This document shows, one piece after another, positions 54,044 through 64,000 of a stretch of 64,000 nt of DNA (positions within the stretch are counted from its first letter, which is position 1; every line of letters starts with the position of its first letter). Source of the stretch: Trachythela sp. YZ-2020 (Eukaryota; Cnidaria; Anthozoa; Malacalcyonacea; Clavulariidae); the NCBI GenBank assembly GCA_016169945.1, contig JADLSH010000325.1, forward strand, positions 124,001-188,000, given 5' to 3'. The notes beneath the pieces were generated by a model. It saw only the letters and a program-made list of their open reading frames with translations, had not been told where the DNA came from and did not search any database. Both the position numbers and the translations under genes were made by a program.

Positions 54044-54894
54044 TTTTTTTATGTCGTACATCAAATTGCTCAAAAACAGCTTGACAGCCAAACAATTTTC
54101 TGAACAATTTGCACCGAAGTGAAGAAAGTTTTCGTTGCTGCTCAAGATGCCATGCCCAATGTTCAGGAAGCTTACAAGTCAAGAGCAAGCTGTGTCGTCC
54201 TTCCCGAACGGAGCACCGTCACCACCTAAAGCGACATAAAAAGTGTTAGTGTCATCAAATGTCACCTGAAATTGGCTATTATTAAGATAGAATTCACCCA
54301 ACTTCACCAGAAGTTCTTCAATGTCACGATAACAGCCATTAACCTTTTCACTTTCCTCCAACCCAACACAAAACATTTCACCAACATTATATAACTTACC
54401 AATATCTATCGACTTAATGTAAGCCATCAGCCTGTGGTAGGGAACAAGCCGAGGGGTAGGGCAGTTGGCAACCTTAATACGCACAGTCCCTTTCTTACCA
54501 GGCACTCGTGTATATGAAGTAGATTTATATACCGATTTATACTTTTCCTTACCCATTACTCCCTTACTATAGTAAACTGATATTGACCTAAGCATATTAG
54601 CATTAGAGTGTTCAAACAAATTATTAAGATCTTCTTTGTAAATTTTTGGGAACACCTTCTCTTTAAATAATTTTATCTTTTTTACTCCATCCACTACATA
54701 TTCTTCCTTGCACTTCCTTTCCAATGCCTCCAACATCCCAATGGTACCAGGCTTCAAATTTTCTACATTCCCCCCATGTATGGCACTGACTGCTTCGATT
54801 GTTTCATTTCTCCGCTGTCTCGCTGTCTCGCTGCCTTCACTCCACAATCGGCTGACCCTGTTGATTTTAATAGGCACACAAATGTTTTAATTTA

Positions 54895-55250
54895 GGACCT
54901 GTTTATATGATCCCGGCTAGGCGAGATGGGACAGTTGATGAGATCCCACTTATAATAGAAACTCTATTGAGTGTTTATATGATCCCACTTCTATCCCGCC
55001 TAGACAGGATCCCGGTGTCTGTTGCCGGGACGAAAGTTCCCATATAAACACTCTATCCCGCCTAGCCGGGATGAACTTTTCTTCTGAGCATGCGTAAATC
55101 CTTTTTCTGCAAGAGATATGACATCAAGCACTTAACTGGCTTCATCCCAGCAATGTATTTTGTCCACATAAACACGCCATCCGCCTAGACGAGTTTCCCG
55201 GCTAGACGGGATGTCCGGTCCCGCCTAGCCGGGATCATATAAACAGGCCC
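54895..55250. mobile_element. PIF/Harbinger (Tourist-like) MITE in transposase intron
   Basis: 356 bp with inverted ends GGACCTGTTTATATGATCCC and GGGCCTGTTTATATGATCCC, flanked by TTA on both sides (54892-54894 and 55251-55253). A 3-bp TWA duplication and GGGCCTGTT-like ends fit PIF/Harbinger. The interior repeats a GC-rich near-palindrome, ATCCCGCCTAGCCGGGAT, in several variants and both orientations. Non-coding. Confidence 0.78.
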
Positions 55251-55304
55251 TTAGTTAAAACTTTGCTCAATGCAATATAATTCTTTGATCGCTTAATAAT
55301 TTCC

Positions 55305-55490
55305 CTATGCGGTATATTCTAACACTAACTGTAAACACTGATCATAAATAACTTTAATTATTTTCCTCCTTTTAACTGCCAATTTGGTCATCTCAAACGA
55401 CTGACCCGATTCTTCCACATTACTTTGCTCTCCCAAAACCTCTTCTCTGATGTTTTCTGAGCCTTCTATTTCATTAACCAATTTTTCTAC
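55305..55490 (-). other. Candidate exon 2 of the transposase gene
   Basis: Opens in phase 0 right after TTGGTTAG and codes for a charged, helix-prone stretch (VEKLVNEIEG, then EEVLGEQSN) and a basic TKLAVKRRKIIK. It stays open to a TAG at 55305-55307. The donor was not identified. The intron that follows contains the Harbinger-like MITE. Confidence 0.5.
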
Positions 55491-55977
55491 CTAACCAATG
55501 AAGTGGCCTGGGTTATGGAAATATATACTAGAATTTTAACCCAGTATTAAAGTTGCACTATTGATGATCTGCCCTATTTGAATATGGACCACATGATTTT
55601 GCTCATTTAGTTGAACATGTTAGTGACACAAGCTCAACAAGTAACCATGTCAAATTTGCAAGTGCCCCTCTTTCAGGAATAAAATATATAGTCTGGTGTT
55701 AGTCTGTTATGAAAATATAAGTAAACAAGGATGCACATTGCATGACGAGTTGACGACTAATAGTGTGATTAAATGACTTATATTTCTTACTATAAAACCT
55801 TTCATTTCAGCACATAGGAGGGTAAATTAATACATACAGTAGACGTCGAGTGAACAGTGAACATAATATTATAAAAATCTGCTTGGATTCTTCTCAGCAA
55901 ATTCAATGTATTTAATATATGCATTGAAACGAAATATCCTACAAAATAAATTATTTATGACTCATTATAATTCGTAC
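55491..55977 (-). other. Inferred intron 1 of the transposase gene
   Basis: 487 nt, GT...AG on the minus strand, AT-rich, with no other feature seen. Confidence 0.5.
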
Positions 55978-56073
55978 CTTTTCATCCAAACACTTTAGCT
56001 TCATTGAAGTCACTCTAACTTTTTTATTCTCTTGCACCGCGCACCATCCCAGACGCTTTGTATTCACCGACAT
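55978..56073 (-). other. Candidate exon 1 of the transposase gene
   Basis: Exactly 96 nt from ATG to a GT donor (GATGAAAAG|GTACGA), phase 0. A second ATG in another frame at about 56105 gives MPSSKASKYKRFNVG and stops before the donor. It could be the true start if a base was lost in the run of A near 56015. Confidence 0.55.
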
Positions 56074-56536
56074 TGAAGCGCTTGTATTTTGACGCCTTCG
56101 AAGATGGCATGTTATTGCATTTTATGCGGCCGTATTAAAAATAAAAAAAACATACAAATCTAAGTTAGGCTTTTATCTTCACAAAACCCGAAAAAATAAA
56201 GGATAAAGGACACTCGGTAAGAATCCTATACAAGTCAAAGTTGGTTCACTTTTACGGAATCGAACGAATGCCGCCATTACGCGCCAAAGCCCTGAAGAAG
56301 AAGCGGGCTGACGATTGGACAGTTGTGGTTACTATGGCAATTTTGATATCAAATTGAAGCTCATAAATTACTATCAAGCATTAGTAATCTAAAATCTATC
56401 AAGCATTTACCCTAATGGTTGCGGGAATCTATCGTATATTTATTGTGAGGAGAGTTGGGGCTAAATTTTAAAAATGTAATTCGACACCAGCCTTCCGAAA
56501 ATTGACGCGCAGCAGGAAATTTTATGTAACAAATCT
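56074..56536 (-). other. 5' flank of the transposase gene
   Basis: Non-coding region between exon 1 and the right terminal repeat, expected to hold the promoter. Nothing specific can be assigned. Confidence 0.5.
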
Positions 56537-56571
56537 AACTGGACGTTTCTCGAGAAAAAATGCCAAGCGTG
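56537..56571 (-). repeat. Right terminal inverted repeat of the 6.5-kb transposon
   Basis: Complement starts CACGCTTGGCATTTTTTC. Followed by TTA and minisatellite. Confidence 0.92.
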
Positions 56572-59500
56572 TTAAAACATATAACCATATAATCTTATAA
56601 CCACATAACCATGTAACCACCTAACCACATAACCACATAACCACATAACCACATATACACATAACCACATAACCACATAATCCCATAACCATATAACCAT
56701 TAAACCATATAACCACATAACCACATAACTGCATAAACACAAAACCATATAACCATTAAACCATTAAATCATATAACCATATAACCATATAACCATTAAC
56801 ACACATAACCACAAAACCATTAAACCATATAGCCATATCACCACATAACCATAATAACCACATAACCACATAACCACATAACCACATAACCACATAACCA
56901 CATAACCACATAACCACATAACCATTAAACCATTAAACCAGATAACCACATAGCCATATAAGACATAACCATATAACCACATAACTGCATAAACACAAAA
57001 CCATATAACCATTAAACCATTAAACCATATAACCATATAACCATATAACCATTAACACACATAACCACAAAACCATTAAACCATAGAGCCATATCACCAC
57101 ATAACCACATAACCATATAAGCCCATAACCACATTACCATATAACCACATAACCACATAACCATATAACCATATAACCACATAACCACATAACCACATAA
57201 CCACATAACCACATAACCATTAAACCAGATAACCACATAGCCATATAACGACATAACCATATAACCACATAACCAGATAACCTTTAAACCACATAACCAT
57301 TAAACCATATAACCATATAACCACATAACCATATAAACATATAACCATATAACCATATAATCATATAACCATATAACGATATAACCATATAAACATATAA
57401 CCATATAATCGCATAACCAAATAACCATATAACCACAAAGCCATATAACCATTAAATCATTAAACCATATAACCACATAACCATTAAACCATATAACCAT
57501 TAGACCATATAACCACATAAACATATAACCATTAAACCATATAACCACATAACCACATAACTTCATAACCTCATAACCATATAACCACATAACCATATAA
57601 CCACATAACCATATAACCACATAACCATATTACTACATAACCACATAACCTCATAACCACATAACCACATTACCACATAACCATTAAACCATTAAACCAT
57701 ATAACTATATAACCATATAACCATACAACCATATAACGATATAACCATACAATCATATAACCATATAACCATATAACCATATAACCATATAACCATATAA
57801 CCACACAACCACTAAACCACATAACCATTAAACCATATAACCATATAACCGCATATCCAGATAACCACATAACCACATAACCACGTAACCACATAACCAT
57901 TAATCCACATAATCAGAAAACCATTAAATCATATAACCATATAACCACCTAACCATATAACCACATAACCACAAAACCAAATAACCACATAAACATTAAA
58001 CCATATAACCACATAACCATCAAACCATTAAACCATTAAACCATATAACTATATAACCATATAACCATATAACCATATAACCATATAACCATATAACCAT
58101 ATAACCATATGACCATATAACGATATAACGATATAACCATATAACCATATAACCGTGTAACCATATAACCATATAACCATATAAGCACATAAGCACATAA
58201 TATATAACGATATAACCGCATAACCACATAAACATATAGCCACATAAACATATAACCATTAAACCATATAACCACATAACCACATAATCATATAACCATA
58301 TAACTACATCACGATATAACCACATAACCATTAAACCACATAACCACAAAACCATTAAACCATATAACAACATAACCATATAACCACATAACAATATAAG
58401 CCGATAACCATATAACCACATAACCATATAACCATATAACCAAATAACCACATAACAACATAACCATTAAACCGCATAACCATTAAACCAGATAACCACA
58501 AAACCATTAAACCATATAACAACATAACCATATAACCACATAAGCATATAAGCCGATAACCATATAACCACATAACCACATAACCACATAACCACATAAC
58601 CACATAACCACATAACCACACAAACACATAACCACATAACCGCATAACCGCATAACCACATAACCATATAACCACATAACCATATTACCACATAACCACA
58701 TAACCATATTACCACATAACCACATAAACATATAACCACATAACCATTAAACCATATAACCACACAACTACATAACTTCATAACCTCATAACCTCATAAC
58801 CATATAACCATATAACCACATAACCACATAACCATATTACCACATTACCACATAACCTCATAACCACATAACCATATAACCACATTACCACATAACCATT
58901 AAACCATTAAACCATTAAACCATATAACCATATAACCATACAACCATATAACGATATAACCATACAATCATATAACCATAAAACCATATAACCATATAAC
59001 CACACAACCACTAAACCACATAACCATTAAACCATATAACCATATAACCACATAACCATATAACCATATAACCATATAACCACATAACCACATAACCACA
59101 TAACCACATAACCACATAACCACATAACGACATAACCAGATAACAACATAGCCATATAACGACATAATCATATAACCACATAACCAGATAACCTTTAAAC
59201 CACATAACCATTAAACCATATAACCATATAACCACATAACCATATAAACATATAACCATATAATCATATAACCATATAACCATATAACGATATAACCATA
59301 TAAACATATAACCATATAATCACATAACCAAATAACCATATAACCACAAAGCCATATAACCATTAAATCACTAAACCATATAACCACATAACCATTAAAC
59401 CATATAACCATTAGACCATATAACCACATAAACATATAACCATTAAACCAAATAACCACATAACCACATAACCTCATAACCATACAACCATATAACCATA

Positions 59501-61210
59501 TAACCACATAACCATATTACCACTTAACCAGATAACCATATAACCACATAGCCACATAACTATTAAACCACATAACCATGTACCAACATAACCACATAAC
59601 CATATAACCACATAACCATATTACCACATAACCACATAACCATATTACCACATAACCACATAAACATATAACCACATAACCATTAAACCATATAACCATT
59701 AGACCATATAACCACATAACCACATAACCATTAAACCATATAACCATATAACCATATAACCATATAACCACATAACCACATAACCACATAACTGCATAAA
59801 CACAAAACCATATAACCATTAAACCATTAAACCATATAACCATATAACCATTAACACACATAACCACAAAACCATTAAACCATAGAGCCATATCACCACA
59901 TGACCACATAACCATATAAGCCCATAACCATTAAACCAGATAACCACATAGCCATATAACGACATAAACATATAACCACATAACCAGATAACCTTTCAAC
60001 CACATAACCATTAAACCATATAACCATATAACCACATAACCATATAAACATATACCCATATAACCATATAATCATATAACCATATAACGATATAACCATA
60101 TAAACATATAATCGCATAACCAAATAACCATATAACCACAAAGCCATATAACCATTAAATCATTAAACCATATAACCACATAACCATTAAACCATATAAC
60201 CATTAGACCATATAACCACATAAACATATAACCATTAAACCATATAACCACACAACTACATAACTTCATAACCTCATAACCTCATAACCATATAACCATA
60301 TAACCACATAACCACATAACCATATTACCACATTACCACATAACCTCATAACCACATAACCATATAACCACATTACCACATAACCATTAAACCATTAAAC
60401 CATTAAACCATATAACCATATAACCATACAACCATATAACGATATAACCATACAATCATATAACCATAAAACCATATAACCATATAACCACACAACCACT
60501 AAACCACATAACCATTAAACCATATAACCATATAACCGCATATCCAGATAACCATATAACCACATAACCACGTAACCACATAACCATTAAACCACATCAT
60601 CAGAAAACCATTAAATCATATAACCATATAACCACCTAACCATATAACCACATAACCACAAAACCACATTACCACATAACCATTAAACCATTAAACCATA
60701 TAACCATATAACCATATAACCATATAACCATATAACCGTATAACCATATAACCATATAACCATATAACCATATAACCATATAACCATATAACCATATAAC
60801 CATATAACCATATAACCATATAACCATATAACCATATAACCATATGACCATATAACGATATAACCATATAACCATATAACCATATAACCATATAACCATA
60901 TGACCATATAAGAACATAAGCACATAACATTAAACCATATAACAACATAACCATATAACCACATAAGCATATAAGCCGATAACCATATAACCACATAACC
61001 ACATAACCACATAACCGCATAATCACATAACCACATAACCACATAACCATATAACCACATAACCACACAACCACATAACCGCATAACCGCATAACCACAT
61101 AACCATATAACCATATTACCACATAACCATATTACCACATAACCACAAAAACATATAACCACATAACCATTAAGCCATATAACCATATAACCATATGACC
61201 ATCACGCCAT
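56572..61210. repeat. 8-bp minisatellite array, block 9
   Basis: Module A recurs at about 58016-58262, and a long homogeneous ATAACCAT run lies at 60690-60900. An internal duplication repeats about 58740-58990 as 60240-60490. No genes supported. The last ~15 bases (ATCACGCCAT) may already belong to the next element. Confidence 0.94.
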
Positions 61211-61359
61211 CACGCTGGCACGCTGAACGATGTTGACAACGCTGTAGTTGTTCGTAGTTGTTCAGCCGTCAGTATTCTGACCGGCGGTTGCGTCTGACCG
61301 GCGGAGTTGCGTGGAGTACTTCATGTTAGCTAATTTAAAGTTATCTTTAACAAATTAAA

Positions 61360-61527
61360 ATGGCGTCTGCTAATTTGGATAATTTCAGTGTAGATCAAGT
61401 AATAAATATGGTTTTTGACGAGGGAGATGATTGTTTATCAAATGTAGTGAGTGAGGAATCTGAACTGGATGAGGCAGAAGAAAACCTGACGACCTACGCT
61501 TTTTTTAAGCTTTTTAAACAGTTTTAG
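61360..61527 (+). pseudogene. Second gene of the partial transposon, first segment
   Basis: The ATG in context TTAAAATGG opens a 55-residue acidic frame, MASANLDNFSVDQVINMVF then DEGDDCLSNVV and LDEAEENL, ending in TAG. FSVDQV resembles FSAEQV at the start of the 50.2-kb gene. It probably continues by splicing or was broken. Function unknown. Confidence 0.5.
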
Positions 61528-61551
61528 TTTTAGTGGTGGAAACAATTTTAA

Positions 61552-61836
61552 CAAGGACCTGTTTGTTGCCACTGCACAGAACTTATTGACTCCTCTTTAA
61601 AGGCATGCTCATCGGAAGAAAATCAATTTGCTAAGATCTTGCTGGCTTCACGGATTAGTACAAAGTTATGTTTGGAAAGTGAATCTAATGGATCATGGAT
61701 CGCCAGCATATATCGAAGACTGGCTGGAGCTAGGAGTGTAAGGCAACTGAAGGGCAAATTCATCGAGACATTCCTGTCGACGTTTTTAAGTCCTTGGCAC
61801 GAGCAATCAAATTATGCAATCAAAAGATTTTCGTGA
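61552..61836 (+). pseudogene. Second gene of the partial transposon, middle segment
   Basis: An open frame without its own start, preceded by a stop at 61549-61551. It begins with CCHCTELIDSSLKAC, a possible zinc-binding cluster, and contains GSWIASIYRRLAGARS, matching WLAAIRRRLCGRR in the 50.2-kb gene. It ends NYAIKRFS-stop. Probably an exon. Confidence 0.5.
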
Positions 61837-61893
61837 ACCATTCTGCTATGTAAAAGGGAACAGTAAAGGGATGGTTATTTCGCTTACTAAAAA

Positions 61894-62123
61894 ATGTTTG
61901 GTGATAAAGTTGCTTTGTTTGTTGTCGGGGAAAACAGAAGAGTGTGTCACTTGTTCACTACAGAGAAAACTAGGAGGTCACAGGAAAGGTGTCGAGAAAG
62001 ATTTTGGTTTCTTATGACAAGGATTTTGCTCTTGTGTACAATTTTAAGAAGGGACAGCTTTCTTTGTCATTTCACTATATGAATGGAATCCTTTTGGCTT
62101 TCCTATGCATACATGTCAATTAG
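61894..62123 (+). pseudogene. Second gene of the partial transposon, last segment
   Basis: MFGDKVALFVVGENRRVCHLF leads to a 1-nt frame shift near 61998. The neighbouring frame then gives VSYDKDFALVYNFKKGQLSL to a stop at 62121-62123. Alternating hydrophobic and charged residues look like real protein. No homolog of this part was found in the 50-56.6 kb element. Confidence 0.4.
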
Positions 62124-62313
62124 ATTTACAGTATCAGCCAGTTGAAGTTTGAGCAGACTAAAAGATTCAAGTACTTTTTGTTTTGTTATATATACATATA
62201 CATGTTTGACTGTGAATGACACTTATTGTATAAAAAAGTAATGGGAATATTGTTTTATAACAATTTGGATGGTATTATTTCATGCTAAGGGGAAGATTAA
62301 TACTTGTGCAATT
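62124..62313. other. Gap between the convergent genes
   Basis: About 190 bp of AT-rich non-coding sequence where the two inward-facing genes end. Confidence 0.6.
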
Positions 62314-64000
62314 TTAATCCCAGGCTGAAATTGTGATGTGTATGTGCTTAGCTTCCCTCCCTTCCATGGAGTTCAAGCCCAAGCCCTTGCCATACTTGAA
62401 TTTCATATCTGTTGTATGTGCTGGTATGATGATTCCTAAAGTCCATGCTGTTGGATGGTGTGCAAGAAACATGTAATTTAGAATGAAATATGCCCTGCAA
62501 TTTTTTTCAAGCTCATTTATCTGTTCATCGGTAATTTCAACTCGACTGAATGCCGACACACAATCACGCAGGAGCAAGCATACATAGGCTAGAACATGTA
62601 CAGTGAAACATGTTGAAGTACCTTTCTTTAAAAAAGGTCTCATAGCATCAATAAGAAACATGGAATTTTGCAAGAAGCATCTAGAATCCTGCCCAGTAAA
62701 TCTGTAATCAAAACTTTTTCCTACTCTGTTGCTATCATCAAACCACCTAACTATTTTGTTTGCCAAGCGGGTTAAATTACATCTGTTTCTCATTGTGCTG
62801 ATGTACTTAGCTAATGGTGAGTTGCTTGGAACCTGTGCAAATCATTTGACTGAATTCGGTAATTGTGATAATAGTAATACCTCACTTAAGAGATAGCGAT
62901 GTGCGAGTGCGCATGCGTTATTTTTAAGGTGAAGGGGGTCTACATGAATTCGATCAGCAAGTTTCCCGATAGGTGGCTCAAACTCTTGTCTACTATTCTT
63001 ACTTCCAATAAAACTTGTTATCTTTGACCTCTTAGTTGACTCTGCTATGTTTTGCTTTTCAACCTTTTTCTTAAATGTTTCAACACATTTAGCTACTTCT
63101 TTCCTACTTGGATAGCTTCAAGGCTGCCAAGTGTTGTTTTTCTCTATCCCAAATGTTCCCTTCAAATTATTTGCATTATCAGTGGAGACATTGGCAAATG
63201 ACGAGAAATATTTTGCACTGTTTCCTATCTCCCCACATAAAAATACTAGCATTTTCATGTCGTTGGGAAGTTCTGACACCTGGAATTTAACACTGACAGT
63301 ATGACGAATACCGCTGGATGCAGTAAATGTGCATTGAAATGATTTCTGCTCAATAAATGCAATATCTGATACAAGCATTTTTATGAATCTCTGAACTGGT
63401 ATGCAGTTTTCATGGCAATTGGCACCGAAAAGCAAGTGATTTTCATTGCTACTTAGAACACCACGACCAATGTTCAAAAAAGATATCAACCAAGCACTAG
63501 CCACATCATCTTTCCCGAAGGGAGCTCCATCTCCCCCAAGGCTTACACAAAAGGTGTATTCATTCCTAAACCAATCAATTACATGCCCACTAGATCCTGA
63601 AAGGTAAAATTCCCCCAACCTCACAAGAAGTTCCGTCAAGTTCCGATAACAACCATGTACTTTCTCCACTTCCTCAAGGCCATCACACAGATTGTCATAT
63701 ACACTATTAATGGTGCCTAAGGGAACTGACTTTATAAATGGCATTAACTTATTGTAGGGAACAAGCCGGGGTACGGGGCAATTGCTGACTGTGACGCGTA
63801 AAGATTTCTTGCTTTTAGTGCATTTTTTGTAAGCAGAATCTCGGTAAATTTTACGATACTTCTTCTTACCAACTACACCTCCACTGTAATAGACAGATAC
63901 ACTCCTAATCATGTTGTCATGTGAGGATTCATATTCTTTCAATTTCTTGTTATGAATTTTTGGTAAAACTGAGTGAAATCTCTTACTGGCTGATAATACA
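62314..64000 (-). pseudogene. DDE-like transposase of the partial transposon (N-terminus beyond window)
   Basis: Minus strand, open from the window edge (VLSASKRFHSVLPK) and clearly homologous to the 52.0-54.9 kb protein. Motifs: SVYYSGGVVGKKKY, GGDGAPFGKDD, LLFGANCHENC, ELPNDMKMLVFLCGE, CALAHRYLLSE and GLNSMEGREAKH. One in-frame TGA at about 63118 replaces a Trp codon. A 48-nt intron (62880-62833) splits RYLLSE from VPSNSP. The protein ends shortly after the Glu motif (HITISAWD-stop), lacking the Cys-rich tail of its relative, so it is truncated or has a missed exon. Conservation of the three acidic motifs between two clearly divergent copies supports them as catalytic. Confidence 0.78.
62833..62880 (-). 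other. 48-nt intron in the second transposase
   Basis: GTATTACTATT...TTTGCACAG, phase 0, containing an in-frame TGA, so splicing is required. Same position as the 42-nt intron of the first copy. Confidence 0.75.

Larger units (their letters stand above)
52038..56073 (-). pseudogene. Large DDE-like transposase gene, multi-exon, damaged
   Basis: Minus strand. Exon 1 is 56073-55978 (32 codons from MSVNTKRLGW, donor AAG|GTACGA). Exon 2 starts 55490 (acceptor GGTTAG|GTA, then VEKLVNEIEG). The main coding part is 54877-52038. Candidate catalytic motifs: GGDGAPFGKDD (54.2 kb), ELPNDMKM (53.97 kb and its duplicate at 53.2 kb) and GLNSMEGREAKH (52.35 kb), an inferred D-D-E triad. A Cys cluster (CNCGLDK then CRFCDHC) ends the protein. 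Breaks: TGA at 54179-54181 where the relative has Trp, one extra A in a nine-A run (53153-53161 and 53907-53915), and a 754-bp tandem duplication. Undamaged length would be about 800 residues. Family not recognised. Confidence 0.75.
50085..56571. mobile_element. 6.5-kb two-gene DNA transposon, superfamily unassigned
   Basis: Bounded by 35-bp terminal inverted repeats with one mismatch, starting CACGCTTGGCATTTTTTC. TTA lies on both sides (50082-50084 and 56572-56574), a probable 3-bp target duplication inside minisatellite. A multi-exon transposase gene reads inward from the right end and a second gene reads inward from the left. Secondary damage includes a Tc1-like MITE, another small MITE, a Harbinger-like MITE in an intron and a 754-bp tandem duplication. 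PIF/Harbinger, CACTA and Zator elements also give 3-bp duplications, but I do not recognise the transposase as any of these. A divergent relative starts at 61211. Confidence 0.88.
61211..64000. mobile_element. Second member of the two-gene transposon family (partial)
   Basis: Starts CACGCTGGCACGCTGAACG, close to the CACGCTTGGCA terminus of the 50-56.6 kb element. It has the same layout: a second gene reading right from the left end and a transposase gene reading left. It continues beyond the window, so the right terminus and target duplication cannot be seen. A TTA flank is not evident on the left, so the exact first base is uncertain. Confidence 0.75.

Noticed and set aside
50085..56571. Assignment of the 6.5-kb element to CACTA because it starts with CAC
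   Set aside because: The ends lack CACTA/CACTG and the transposase motifs do not match that group as far as I can recognise. Left unassigned.
1..61210. True telomeric repeat tract
   Set aside because: No TTAGGG/CCCTAA runs. Only the GGTTA core is shared.

Overview
This is eukaryotic, almost certainly invertebrate animal, DNA made of satellite-like repeat and transposable elements. I see no host gene, RNA gene, operon or CRISPR array. GT-AG introns, a CR1/L2-like LINE, an Ngaro-type tyrosine-recombinase retrotransposon with an SGNH-hydrolase gene, and Tc1-, hAT- and Harbinger-like MITEs would suit a cnidarian or another marine invertebrate. That assignment is an inference and is not decisive.

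About 42 kb is one minisatellite family with an 8-bp unit, ATAACCAY (minus strand RTGGTTAT), and its variants (TAAACCAT, ATAAGCAC, GTAACCGT and others). It fills 1-2308, 2565-3265, 3419-3938, 8350-11910, 12825-14168, 14425-15165, 15319-42514, 48294-50084 and 56572-61210. Variant units form longer modules that recur at 0.5-12 kb spacing, so the array is organised as higher-order repeats. The minus strand of the perfect repeat has no stop codon in any frame, which explains the dozens of MVIWLYGY-type open frames. None is treated as a gene.

Layout. (1) 1-15.3 kb: minisatellite carrying a 246-bp MITE (two copies), a 153-bp hAT-type MITE with a perfect 8-bp target duplication (two full and four truncated copies), a 4.4-kb LINE on the minus strand (3939-8349) and a 5'-truncated LINE copy (11911-12824). 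(2) 15.3-42.5 kb: uninterrupted minisatellite with nested duplications. (3) 42515-48293: an Ngaro-type element with split direct repeats A1...B1-A2-B2, an SGNH hydrolase, gag, RT/RNase H and the remnant of a tyrosine recombinase. (4) 50085-56571: a 6.5-kb DNA transposon with 35-bp terminal inverted repeats and a TTA target duplication. It holds a multi-exon gene for a large DDE-like transposase that I cannot place in a named superfamily, and a second gene facing it. It is riddled with secondary MITEs and a 754-bp tandem duplication. (5) 61211-64000+: a second, divergent member of the same transposon family, cut by the window end.

How the parts relate: each mobile element sits inside the minisatellite or inside another element, so the array acts as a tolerant landing zone. 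Some insertions were later copied with the array (the MITEs at 2.3/14.2 kb and 3.3/15.2 kb). Others are in one copy only. The strongest candidate for something undescribed is the two-gene transposon family at 50-64 kb, with its paired motifs GGDGAPFG, LPNDMK and GLNSMEGREAKH, a conserved 42-48 bp intron and a shared second gene.
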